Shown here: piece after piece, positions 12,162-23,213 of the stretch | How the letters are laid out: each line of letters opens with the position of its first letter | How positions within the stretch are numbered: the first letter of the stretch is position 1 | Origin: Rhynchosporium graminicola | Lineage: Eukaryota; Ascomycota; Leotiomycetes; Helotiales; Ploettnerulaceae | DNA: 64,000 nucleotides | Direction of reading: 5' to 3' | Assembly (NCBI GenBank): GCA_900074885.1 | Contig: FJUW01000002.1 | Location: forward strand, 496,001-560,000 | Program-made: the position numbers and the translations under genes | Notes under the pieces: model-generated | What the model saw: the letters and a program-made list of their open reading frames with translations, nothing else | Told to the model about the DNA's origin: nothing | The model's database searches: none

Positions 12162-12701
12162 CTAGGGAATCATCTCTTCTTCACTCGTTTCCGTCATGGC
12201 CTCGTCACTCCGTTCGTCCGACGAATCCTCTTTTGCCAGTCCACCATTTGTAGCACCATTCGAATAGTTCTGCTGGGTAGGAGTCTCGCAAGTACCATCC
12301 AGGTTACCATTCCCATGCCCATTGACTTTCAGCGCGGCAGGTATCCTGACTTCAGCCTTCAGAATCGCGAGTTTCTCCTTCCTGATCCTCTCCCGCTCAA
12401 GTTTAGCCGCCTTGGCGCTCTTCCTGCGTACTCTATTGTCATTTACGCGGTCGAAAGCGAGAACTTGTACCAGGACCATGACAACCGTATAGCCCCAACA
12501 TAGTTGTTCGTCCGCGTGCATGTCGAGGTAGGGAGGCGCATTGCGAATGGGCCCGATGCTCTCCATGAATGAGTGCGGGGAGTGCGAGATTGAGGGTGGG
12601 GGAGGCTTCATGTGTGAGATGAATGTGTTAAAGAGATGGAGGACGAAGGGAGGATTGAGGAGGATGGCGGGTATAAGGTAGGTGGTTGATAAGGTCGGCA
12701 T
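12162..12701 (-). CDS. Small membrane protein of unknown function
   Basis: Family not recognised. From the ATG at 12701 the frame encodes 179 aa. There is a hydrophobic N-terminal stretch (YLIPAILLNPPFVLHLFNTF), a second hydrophobic segment near residues 70-85 (WGYTVVMVLVQVLAF), then a strongly basic helical region (VRRKSAKAAKLERERIRKEK) and an acidic C-terminal tail ending EEEMIP. This layout suggests two membrane segments with a charged cytosolic tail. The frame is open further upstream without an ATG. A short first exon starting near 12800 and joined through a 34-nt intron (donor GTGCGC) could extend it, but that intron would be unusually short. Confidence 0.6.
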   Translation of the reverse strand: MPTLSTTYLIPAILLNPPFVLHLFNTFISHMKPPPPSISHSPHSFMESIGPIRNAPPYLDMHADEQLCWGYTVVMVLVQVLAFDRVNDNRVRRKSAKAAKLERERIRKEKLAILKAEVRIPAALKVNGHGNGNLDGTCETPTQQNYSNGATNGGLAKEDSSDERSDEAMTETSEEEMIP

Positions 12702-14049
12702 GATGACTTCTTGGTATCGGGTATGGTTCTGTTGGGCATTGTCAGCTGGGAATTTACATCTACTGAAAGGCACGCGCACATTGAGTTGATGTTGCTGCTA
12801 CCATTCCTCTATGGATTGAGCCCTTCTCTGCTGGCTCACAGCTGCTGTTGTACTGCAAAACCTGACCGCGCAGTGTAATTATGAACTTCGCAGTTGACGA
12901 AGGCAATGCCTATTGTAGACGCTGATGATTGCGCAAGATACCGATCCGATTGTGGCACTTTGGTTGTTCACCAGGTCAGCTCGATTGCCGCGATTGATAG
13001 CACAAGCTGGATTCCGATTGTGAATGGCTGCCAGGAAGTTCTGATAGAGCGGTAATGTCGTGGATCGTACGATCGAAAACGGTGATGGTGTACAGACGGC
13101 AAACTGTCTGGAGGCGCAGCAGAAGGTTGATGTACGTTGCAAAAGCACAATCGAAGGTTTGCTCCTGGAAAGTGACTTATCGCGAGTTTCTGGGTTGACT
13201 AGACCAAGGATGAGACTTTCGAGGCGGAATTGAGTATGTAGGTTAGGATCAGTTGCTTGCGAGGGGGGATTTACTGGAGTGGTGCAGATAGGAAGGACAA
13301 CATTGGTTGACATGTGAGGGAGGTGGATATGGGAAACGTCAACGTCAACTTCCTTCCCAGTTTGACCATTCCAAGGCCCAGACAATCACTTGGTACGTGC
13401 GACACGGTGTGCGGTACGGGTACGGAACAACATGATACGACTGGAGCTGAATCCAACCCCAATGCTCCAATTACCCCGTGCCCAATTCGCCCGTGCGACA
13501 TGTGGTTAGAACAATAACCAGCCGAGGTCTTGGTTTTGTAGCGATTTTCTGATCCTGATTCTGATTCTGATACTGGTACGCGCCTTGTATTGCGACGAAA
13601 CGACGCAGACTTCATAGCTCTTGCGTACTCTTACGAATAGTGATGTTGTTTTCCAGGGTCCCAGCCCAGACCCTGAAGATCGCTCGCTACCTACAGTACT
13701 TTACTTTATCGCTCGCTAACCACAGCGGTGACGCCCCGCATATCGGTAAAACTCAATTTCAAGCTCCGACATATCAGCCACAAGTCCAAGTCTAAGCCAC
13801 AAGCAAGAACTACAGCTGTCTGATTCGTCGGCCCGTCCCTATCATGTCGTGGGACTGACGAGGCTCTGAGTTGTAAATGTTGTCCTTTCACAGAGCGACT
13901 TGGGAGTTCGTGTACAGCCTGGCATCTTCAGCTTTTTTTTTGAAACTTAAATGTGAAACAGGATAAGAAATCCATCTCACTGTTCTCCCCATATTTCCTC
14001 AGTACTTCGTGCCCAACGACGCTCTCAGTGAGCTCCCTCTATTCGCAAA
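12702..14049. other. Intergenic region upstream of BOS1
   Basis: About 1.3 kb between two divergently oriented genes. The open frames on the minus strand here lack good start codons and look like chance. A pyrimidine- and T-rich tract lies near 13930. No recognisable gene. Confidence 0.4.
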
Positions 14050-14833
14050 ATGGTTTGCTCATCCACCTATCAACACCAACTCAGCTAATCGGATTCAGAA
14101 CACCCTTTTCAATTCCGCCTTGAAACAATCAACCTCCCTAAAACGCGATCTCTCTTCCCCTACCGCCGGACAACCTCTATCTGCATCTTTCCTTGGTCAA
14201 ATTTCCGCATCTCTAACCTCCTTCTCTCGAACTCTCGATTCCTACGCCGAACTCATCAAATCCGAGCTCAATCCCTCGAAAAAGGAGAAAGCAGAAGAAC
14301 GTCTCAAGTCCTTTCGAGCAGAACTACAATCATTCAGAGAAGAATTCAAGGAGTTGAAGCTGCAGAATGAAGAAGTACAGAGTAGCGTCAACCGGCAAGA
14401 ACTACTTGGACGGAGACCACATCATACTGCTACGCCGGACAACCCCTATTCCAATGCTTCTGTCGCATCCAATGCGAATGTGAGCTCGCCATGGGCGCCC
14501 AAGGAGGGTGGACAGTCGAGTCTAAGCATGCAATCTGGCGACCAAGCTAGAGAGAACCATGCTTTCAGAGAACAGAACTTCTTTGCCAACACACATACGG
14601 CACTAGATGAGTATCTGGCGCGAGGCCAAGCAGTACTAGGCGATTTAGGCCAACAGAGAGAGATTCTGAAGGGAACTCAAAAGAGGTTGTATAGTGTTGC
14701 GAACACATTAGGAGTCAGTGGAGATACGATACGCATGATTGAGCGGAGGGCGAAGCAGGATAAGTGGATTTTCTGGGCGGGCGTGGTGATTTTCTTTGGA
14801 TTTTGCTGGTTGGTGCTACATTATCTGCGATGA
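14050..14833 (+). CDS. BOS1: Bos1-type Qb SNARE (membrin), ER-Golgi transport
   Basis: v-SNARE for ER-to-Golgi vesicle fusion. The protein is 245 aa. The start codon 14050-14052 is followed at once by a 46-nt intron (14053-14098, branch-like GCTAATC), then NTLFNSALKQSTSLKRDL, the usual Bos1 N-terminus. A long N-terminal helical region is followed by the SNARE helix (about residues 160-220, ending IERRAKQDK) and a single C-terminal membrane anchor (WIFWAGVVIFFGFCWLVLHY), as expected for a tail-anchored SNARE. The frame is also open upstream of the intron acceptor, but that reading has no proper ATG and gives an unrelated N-terminus. Confidence 0.9.
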
Positions 14834-15215
14834 TGTACAGACCTGCACGATCAGAAGATTTGCATGGAGTAGATGGGTGTAAATTTTGGACGTCACAGCA
14901 AGGAGTTTGGCGTTTGGGGAATGTAATGGCATTCAATATTGCTTTTCGCAGTGCACGTATGGTGAAAGGGAGCTGACGATGGGGTAGAGGGACTTATACT
15001 CACACTATTGGCCTCAACTCAAGTGCTCCTTCCTCTGAAGACCGAGGAGGAGACTAAAATGAGAATCACACAAGTCAACAAATCTCTCTGACGATCTCTT
15101 TCATCATAAAAGTTTCATACTATTTCCATTCTCCGCGCTACACCATCATTCGAGTCTTGCCCACCACATCTCTTCTTCAACCTGTGCCTCCGCACCTCAG
15201 ATCACCCATCTCTTT
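14834..15215. other. Convergent intergenic region
   Basis: About 380 bp of 3' flanks between BOS1 and the small secreted protein gene. Nothing else seen. Confidence 0.4.
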
Positions 15216-15578
15216 CTAATACGGGCATTTAACAGGCCACAACTCCTTCCCTTTCTCCAACTGTGCGTCCAGCGCCTTCTGCACATTCATATTACATGAG
15301 CAGATGCTACCGAGCATGCTCTGGCTTCCGCATCCTGTAGTCGTGCAGCCCTGTTCGTCGGCATTGTAGTAACAGGCTCCGATCGCTAGACAGGAACCTA
15401 GGAGAAGAGGTGCTATGTTGATTCGTGATTTGGAGGATTGGCGCTGGTGTTGTGTTAGTGAGAGGCTGGGTAATGAGTGGAGAAGGATGTGGTTTACCAT
15501 GACTAAGGATGAGGGTATCACTGAGGCTGTTGCGAAGAGGAGGATGCAAGCCGCGGACAGGAGGGTTGAGAATTGCAT
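15216..15578 (-). CDS. Small secreted cysteine-rich protein (candidate effector-like)
   Basis: Function unknown. The spliced product is 102 aa with an N-terminal signal peptide (MQFSTLLSAACILLFATASV). The mature part has seven cysteines in the order C-x6-C-x8-C-x4-C-x8-C-x1-C, then one near the C-terminus (KCPY). The intron 15444-15497 (54 nt) has a GTAAAC donor, a CACTAAC branch site and a CAG acceptor, and keeps phase 0. The ATG at 15578 is preferred over an upstream TTG in the same frame. Size, secretion signal and cysteine density are typical of fungal small secreted proteins. An odd cysteine count would be unusual if all pair intramolecularly. Confidence 0.7.
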   Translation of the reverse strand: MQFSTLLSAACILLFATASVIPSSLVMVNHILLHSLPSLSLTQHQRQSSKSRINIAPLLLGSCLAIGACYYNADEQGCTTTGCGSQSMLGSICSCNMNVQKALDAQLEKGKELWPVKCPY

Positions 15579-18500
15579 CGTGATAGCTACCAAATGGATC
15601 TTTTTGAAGCTATTCCTTCAGTCAGTCAAGTTCGTCTTCGTAGCTGGATCGCGAAGCTTCAACACGCACCTATCGATGTCTGGAATCGATGAATTTATTT
15701 CACGGTGATTAGAGTAGAGCTGCAGTTGAAGGATCAAAGGGGCAGTAACTGTTTTCCGTCTCTGATACTGCTGACCTTACATACTGCAGCTATTCATACC
15801 TTTCGACGTGCAACTCCATCACCGGAGCGGAGGGTGCGGAGAAGAGCGGCATTTACCTGATTACTCGATGTGGAAGGACCTCTTTCCGCGTTTCTGATAC
15901 TGCTGGCCTTATATACCTACTCCAGCTGTTCAGACCATTCAGCCCGCACCTCGATCATCAGAGCGGAGCCTGTGGAGTACAGCAAGCAGAAAAGCACTTA
16001 AGAAACATGAATCCAACGTCTCCAAAGGTCGGTTCAGCGCCATAGCTAGGAAGCCGCCATGCCTGGAATAGATACTACAAACGCTTTTGTGAAACCGAGT
16101 TCACAGCCAGCTGAAGGTACCTTAAGAGCGACCTTGGGACAGAGAAGGAGAATCTCATGTGAGCACTCCACCTGGAATCGATATAATCATAAACCTTTCA
16201 CTAGATCCTGCTTTAACGACTTTGCCGATCCTGCCCATACAGATTTCTTATCCTGCCCACACGCAAACTATATCCTGCGTAAGTACCTCAACCTCCGTCC
16301 ACCGAGATACACTTCGGAAAAAGTCTGCTCTGATCGTATTCCTAATCGAATCCCTAACTATAATCTTAATCCAACTAATCGTACCCTTTGGATATATTAC
16401 TCGCAGGTTCGTGATTGCTCGGTAACCATAATCGTAGCTTATATACCTATCATATAGACGTTTGGGCATCCGTGTACAGGCTCGAAAGTGTGGGCTGGAT
16501 GTCGACTCCGTTGGTTGATAGGCAGGATAGTACAGATAGATTTGTTTGGGCAGGATAGGTAGGCAAAGTTTCATTCCGTAACCCAACAGTAGTTTCAACC
16601 TTCCTTCCGATCTTAGACTTATATCAAAAATGGTAAGAACACAAAATTGGGTGTCGTTGCCTTCCCACGGGGCCCTCAGGGTTCCTGTAGTTGAAATCCC
16701 TGCCTCATTTCCTGCTCTTCAAAGCTCTCCTCCTTTGCTTCCCTTCTAAGCCCTTATCGTGTCGCGAACCAGATTTCAAAGTTGACCGATGGGACAAGCT
16801 TCAGGTGGAGCATAATAAGGTTCTGTGTCGGTACAGAAACCTTATCAGATTAAAGATCATGACGCACAAATCAACAAGCCAGAGCATGTCCAAAGCGGCT
16901 TCGCCAATTTGCGTCAATTGCTTTCTGATGACATTACCATGGTCTATGTCGTACTTGGCTATCCTAGGGACTTAACCTGTCCACAGTAAGTAGCTTTGTA
17001 GGGCTTTTTTTTGGTTCGAATTAACGCTTGATGTCAGCCCTGTCAGGTTCAGATCCTCAATGTACTTCCTATTGAGTTCCTTCTGCCTGTGATTTGTATT
17101 TTGATTCGCCACTTAATCAGAATCTCTGTCCTATTATCTCCTGGTCGCTCATGCATGTTTTGATACAAATGCGCCCTGATAAGGCAAGCAGTAGTTAGGT
17201 TGCGAAGTTTGAATTGATAAAGGGAAAATCGTTTCCGTTCCATTATCACACCAGCCTACTGCTTGTCGAACACTTAACGTGTGTTTCATCGTCGTATTGA
17301 CCACTCTAAAGCCATTCTCGTCACTATCTCATCAGTCTACCCAGCATTTCCTCGTCTCATCCGAGTCAACATTCAGACAGCTCGTAAGGTGCTTCCAGAA
17401 CTCGGCATTTCGCCCAATTCAGATCTTGCCATGGACAGGAATTAAGCGAACGCTATCCCATGTCGTGTTGGGTAAAGCAACCCATTACCTACGTCCAAGT
17501 TGAAGTTTCCTGCGGAGGTATGCTAAATTCCGTGATTCTGAGTTACTGTTGAAGTCCGCAAGAGATTATTCTCGTGATTCTAATATCATACTGAGGTCAA
17601 GTCATGAAATAGGTTTGTACCTTTCCTTGCCTGTTTGCCGCATGGCGAACTCGGGTGCTTTAGGCAAACTGGCAAGCTCCTATAGCATAAACGATATTTA
17701 CTGCATCGAAGCCATCTCGGTTGACAAGTAGAGCCAGCAGACTTTTGAAATTCTGATCAACCTAAGGAGGAGAAGTCAAAGCTGACAGCTACAGTAGTAG
17801 CTAGTATACTCGAGGAGTTTTATTACCCATCACGAGATGGGTCGCTTTCGGATGACGACCATAGCTAGCAGAATGTGATCAGTAGCCTGAGTCCAGACAA
17901 GCGAAAAAATTTGACAGAATGGAATCTTTCAGCCAACATGAACCGGGTAGCATCTCTGCATTTAGGCCTTCGCAGTTTGCGCTTGAGAAAAATAGTCTCC
18001 TGTTTAACCACTCTCAGGATCACAATCACATGGATAAACTTGTTTTGGTTCCCTTAGGGTTAATCACAACTGACGTGAAATATTTTCCATCGATTGTCTA
18101 GACGAGAAAAGAAATCTGATGACAATAAATCGTTCAAATCAGAATTTATTAGGAAAAATATCGAGCTTCAAAGAGCGCGCCATGTCATAGTGAAACACTT
18201 GTAGATTTCTTTTCCATCCGTCTCTCTCTTTCTCCAGCCAGAAACTAAACAATGCCTCGTCCTCTGTCCTGCATAGAGACGAAACTCCTTGTTAGAGGAC
18301 ACTTAGGTAATCCGCTTCTTGTGGAACAAAAAAATTAGGTGTTAAGGATAGTACTTTATAGGTATACGCGAGGCAGTCTATGCAAACCATAGCGTATTAT
18401 CAACCCTATGAGCAGAACCTTTGAAGTGAATGAATCTTTTATTCACAGAGCGCAGGTCTTTATCGGCCTGCAGAGTGACAATCATATAATAGGTATCAAG

Positions 18501-19303
18501 TGACTGCACGAATAAGTTCTATTAAAGTTTAGAAAATCTATTAACTTGCTGTTTTTAACTGAAATTAATAGATTGACCAAAAAGGCTAGATTTTTATCAT
18601 CTAATAAATAGCTACTAGTAAAGCAGTGGTCGTACGCTAAAACTCAGCAACTACTTGTGCTACCTATTGAGGACACCAGGTGGTATCTATTTGCACTCGC
18701 TTATGGAAAGGGGTATCAACACTTGGCCATGTTTCACAATCTGCGCTATGTCGACTTCTCATTGGACACCCTTGATGCTCATAATAGTCTCGCTTAGGAA
18801 AGAGGGAGTTGAATTTTCATCCTATCATCGGAGAAAATAGTAGCCGGATTAATAACTGCAGAAACCTACCTAATGTATTAATTCTTAAATCTCAACGACC
18901 AAACCATCTCGGAATCATTTAGCAGAATCCTGACCTATTTTTCAATATCTTCGTCGTAATTTATGACCTCTAATATGCTTTGATGTCGAGAAATAAACTA
19001 TTATTCGTCTTGAGCGTTCTAGTGTTCTCGATTGTCAAAATCGGCCAGGTATTTATCCGATGGGAGAGGCATGATTGCATGCAAAAAGATGTAAACTTCT
19101 GCTTAGATAATGGAAATCCAACTGATGGATTAGTGAAATCACACAGATTTATACACTTCACCACTTCTCTCTAGACGGTATTCAATAATGACCTCGTACT
19201 TCATTCAGACCGACTGACTCATGCACAAATCTGATAAAGCCATAATGGCACGTTAAAGCCTAAAGCCTCAATTCTCGAAGAGCTTTGCTTAATTCCCCAA
19301 GAC
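15579..19303. other. 3.7-kb gene-poor region with degenerate repeats and possible gene relics
   Basis: No intact gene seen. It contains a degenerate tandem duplication (15751-15975) and, between about 16.6 and 18.1 kb, short stretches that read like protein but are broken by stops and frame changes (see findings). Confidence 0.45.
15751..15975. repeat. Degenerate tandem duplication, period about 132 bp
   Basis: Two diverged copies share the pattern TTTCCG-TC/TT-TCTGATACTGCTG-CCTTA-ATAC, then CAGCT-TTCA-AC, then a stretch ending in AGAGCGGAG. They start near 15751 and 15883. No coding potential recognised. Confidence 0.55.
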
Positions 19304-19837
19304 TCACGTAGGGAAAGTCACAATCCCCTCGGCCAGCGCATCATCAATAACCTTAACAGCAACCGCCGCTTGCGGCAAAACCTTCGGATGGATCTTCTTC
19401 ACCAACGCTGCACTCAAAGTATCATGATCAAACTTCAGCAACTTTAGACTCTCTACCACCGTCCCCTCTAGCTGATCCTTCTTAAACAGAGCCTTCTTAC
19501 TCTCCAGAATCTCCACCGAGTCCGGGATGTGTTTCGCAAGAGTATCGCTTACGAAATCCACGATGATTTGAGAATCGGCAAGACTGGCGTTGGAGATGAT
19601 GAGCGCGTCGGCGTAAGCTTTGCGGTTGGCAAGATGGACGGCGGTTATGCCGCCGAGGACGGGCGTTGCGGTCAGAAGGCCGCCAGTGTAACTTTCGATT
19701 GAGGCTTTGAGGGAGAGAACGCTGTTATCCAGGGTTACAAGGTCGCTGTAGACGACTTTAGAGCCGGGGGCAGAAGGTACGGCTGCTGCGAGTGCAGTCG
19801 TAGTGAAGAGGAAGACGTTCTTGATTGAGACCATCAT
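19304..19837 (-). CDS. HsbA-like secreted protein (hydrophobic surface binding / cell wall mannoprotein 1 family)
   Basis: Fungal extracellular or cell-wall protein; Aspergillus HsbA binds hydrophobic surfaces and recruits hydrolases. The single exon encodes 177 aa with a signal peptide (MMVSIKNVFLFTTTALAAAVPSAPG). The rest is an all-helical, Cys-free domain with the family pattern L-x-x-L-D-x-x-V-x-x-L near the start (YSDLVTLDNSVLSLKASI), regular Leu/Ala/Ile spacing, and a C-terminal region of alternating A, V and K. The first ATG (19837) is used; an upstream in-frame TTG is ignored. It has a gene-poor flank on both sides. Confidence 0.8.
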   Translation of the reverse strand: MMVSIKNVFLFTTTALAAAVPSAPGSKVVYSDLVTLDNSVLSLKASIESYTGGLLTATPVLGGITAVHLANRKAYADALIISNASLADSQIIVDFVSDTLAKHIPDSVEILESKKALFKKDQLEGTVVESLKLLKFDHDTLSAALVKKIHPKVLPQAAVAVKVIDDALAEGIVTFPT

Positions 19838-20808
19838 TCTGGATGTATTGTTCAAGATACTTGCTGTACTTGAGGTGACGTAGGAGCGATGTAACTTTAA
19901 TCGAATTGGACTATAAGATCTTAGGAAAATGTTGACTTAGATGTACTGTACTTATAGACTCGTCAAGCAACGTCACATGATCGAGGCTCTCAATTCTCGA
20001 GCACATTGATCTGCCTCGGCAGAAGGGGAGCATTAACGGTTCGTACAAGCTACCTACTTAGGTAGTGTTGATCAGCAATTAGATACTTGAAGCTGAACTA
20101 GCGGAAGCTCTACCAGCAGGTTTTAAGCGCTCAGTGGATTAATTGGATGAATTTCCGGTCGATCGCCCAGGGTCGTCTGGTAACTTTACAAGCTAGATTT
20201 TGAAGTCATCTATCATATGGTACTGGTCCACATCTTTGAATTCAGACTCTTAACTATAAGAGATTAGCGGTAGCTCTTCACGCCAACTCCGCGTGTAGCG
20301 CAGTAGTAAAATACCTAAAGTATAGATAGGTAAGGTAAAGATTAGTGTTTCCGAGCTCCGGCTAGTCAAAACCTTGCTGTTTGGGGCTAGCAGAAGGCGA
20401 AGCAGCTTCTATCTGAATAGTACTCTAGAAAAGCTTTCTCAGTTCTACGTAGAAAATCAGAAGCGTTTCTAAGAGAACACTTTTATGAAGCGCTGCGACG
20501 AATCTATCAAACACCTGGAAGGTCGAAAAGTGGTCGAAGCGCTTTCAATTCTAGCCTCTACAGTTACCAAACACACCTTAGCCAGAGACAACTGGTACCT
20601 GGCTTTGAGGCCTCCCATAACAGCCTTGAGCAAGGAGACAACCTCCACTCTCTACGTACAATCTCCCAGAGATGTAATTCTGCTCTCGCCCTCGTCATCA
20701 TAACCCCATTCTGGGTACTTGTGAGTTTGAAAGCCTCGCAAAATCTTGATTCTGATATTCCATCCCGATGCCGTAGGTAAATATGAGCTTTACAGACCAG
20801 CAACCTCA
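19838..20808. other. Intergenic region
   Basis: About 970 bp between the HsbA-like gene and the protease-like gene. No gene or structured repeat recognised. Confidence 0.35.
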
Positions 20809-22355
20809 TCACGCCTTCTGCATCCCGACTTTCTTCTCCTTCCACTACCGAATGCCGTCAGAAGTTTGCTCAATGTAACGATTAAGAAATGGGAAACTAA
20901 CGTTGAAAGCAACCTGCACATCTCGAAAGAAGGGCTCTCCAATGATCCAGGCATCCGAAAGTCCATTGCCTGCATCGACAATCACTGTCGACCCAGTCTC
21001 TTCACCAGTGAGGGCTGTTCCAACACCCATTCTGGACTCCACCACAATTCCGATGCAGTATCCGCTCCCAGTTGCCATTCTTCCTAATGAAAATCTTCCT
21101 CCCGGTGAGTATGTACCTCTGTCTCTATTGCCTCCAAGAACTTGGATGTTCCATTGCACGAATTCGAAATCTATTTTTGGCGGGTTGAAACAGGGATATG
21201 CACGGAATTGATCGTATGGCGGAGAAATTCGTCTGCTGCCGGATACTGATGAGTAGAATGATCGAGCTGCCAGAGGAGGAGCGACAATGAATGGTGTGTT
21301 CACCTGCTGCATATTAGAATATGAATGGTGTGAAAGTCAGAAGCTAGCTCACTAACATCAAGAACAATGGGCTGGTTCTCCATTACTTTAACACTGTCGA
21401 CCCAGATTCCCCTCAGGAGAATCTGCCACCACCCCTCTGCCCCTTGTACCTTCAACCATTTCCATTCCTTGGGATCGTCTTCTGTTTCCACTTCCGCAGT
21501 ATTTCTTTTCATCTCGTCATGCTGACCGGGTTTGAGCAATTCGTCAGTCTCTTTCCCTGCTCGTCTTACTGACGCTGCTGATGTTCCTCCAATGCTAAAT
21601 ATTCCCTCTCGCCCGTTAATGAGCAGAACTGACCATAATGGTATCTCGATGGCCTTCGTTTCCACCAGCTGCTGTACTAGACCAACAGTCTTGGTCTGAC
21701 TCAACGAGGTCGAAGGAGCAAGTCCAAGATATGCTCCGGAAGGAAGAAGTGTCCGAAGCCATTGTTTGGCGGGTCTGCAATGCGCAAACGATATTGGAAC
21801 TGGTCGCTGAATGGTGGGCAAATGTACGACGTCCGTTGGCCCACGACAAGTTGGGAAGGAAAGAGGTGTTTTCGAGTCAACTTAATCTCATCAGTCATAC
21901 AGATTGGCTGCGGGAAAAGGAAACATACCGTAAGTTTTACTGTTGAAATCTAAGAACCAACTACCCTTATCACTACTCGTGCTCATCACCCACCAATCTG
22001 CTGTCAACATATCAAGATCCATATCGATAGTCTGCGCAGGATCTCCAATTTTCAAATTCGCAAACCAATTGCCGTCTCGTCCAACTTCTCCTAGAAGACT
22101 AGTGTTGCCTTGAGTACCACGAACGCGTTTAGGCTTCCGCACCACCTTGTTACCACTAAAACCGCGTGTTGTAGTATTGAAACGTGCCTCGACTACTTTC
22201 AGCTCCTCGAGAAGATATGTTAGATTGGCTGTATCTGGTGCTGGAAAGCTGCCAGATCGTCTTGAGATTGTGTAGTGGATCGGAGGCAGAGCTGGAGATG
22301 TAGATGCCGCCGTCCATGATAGCAGAATCAAGCTGAGTAATAGACAATAAATCAT
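20809..22355 (-). CDS. Secreted aspartic-protease-fold protein with altered catalytic motifs
   Basis: Member of the A1 pepsin-like family by overall pattern. Four exons (introns 21881-21928, 21304-21356, 20845-20901) give 462 aa. All four exons join in frame. A signal peptide (MIYCLLLSLILLSWTAAS) is present. Family landmarks: GNWFANLKIGDPAQ, then DMDLDMLTADWWVM where DTGS-x-x-LWV is expected; SGAYLGLAPST; REGIFSIGG; LDVNTPFIVAPP where DTGT-x-x-I-x-x-P is expected; and WIIGEPFFRDVQVAFNWKEKKVG at the end. Both catalytic Asp positions are kept, but DTG has become DML and DVN. The protein could therefore be inactive or have altered activity. No GPI signal seen at the C-terminus. Confidence 0.82.
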
Positions 22356-23213
22356 GGCGCAACATTCCTAACTTATCAGAATTTCATGAATTGTAATGAA
22401 TTCGGAAAAAAGCTAGTAAAGAGATAAAACAGTAATGGCCGAACCAAGTTTGGCAGTTTCTTCAAACACGCGAGTGTGCTCTCGCCAAGGAGGAAGGAGC
22501 GTATGGCGTTGAAATTGCAGTGAACTCCATGCCGGACCTCATTGCAATTGTGCTCTTTCTCTTTTCGTGTCTCGAAAATTGGTTGCCGGGAACAGAGGCA
22601 ATGTTGACTTTAGTGTAGCACAATGAGATAAGCGAGGATTAAAGTTCTCCCGATCATGAGATCGTCTCATGGTGATCGAATACTAGTAATACTGTTTCAT
22701 ATTCCAAGGAACACTTCCAGGATTGGAGCGAAGCAGACCAGGTGTCATTTCTTATGCTGTATATATGACATTGAGACCTTTATCACGAGAAATAGTGAGC
22801 GGGACAGACGTACCGATGCTAAAAACTCTCGAGTAGTTTTTATTAGCATCACCCACCTTGACACCTCCTTCATCACATTGACATAATCGGAGTCGATGCT
22901 TTCGATACTTTTATTTGCCATTAGGTATAGCTGTGAAGCCCGTTAACATTGTCAATGCAACATCCAATACCGCTCCATCCCAGTCCATCCAAAACCCTCT
23001 CCGACTGCATGCTCGCTCGCTCCTTGAGTGCCAGAAGCCACCATCCCCGAACTACGACTGCGGAACCATCGGGAAACCTCCATTTACCTAACCTAAAAGA
23101 CAAATAAAATGGCCAAACCATCATAGGCCGGTGTAGAGTAGAAGGGTATTGTACATGAAAGCCAGTGAAGTGCATGTGGGAAAACTCATCAATCGTAATG
23201 CAAGAACTTTTGA
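22356..23213. other. Intergenic region
   Basis: About 860 bp: promoter of the protease-like gene plus the 3' flank of CDP-DAG synthase. No gene recognised. Confidence 0.35.

Noticed and set aside
12879..13385. 168-codon minus-strand frame between the small membrane protein and BOS1
   Set aside because: Starts at TTG, shows no family features and lies where the divergent promoter should be.
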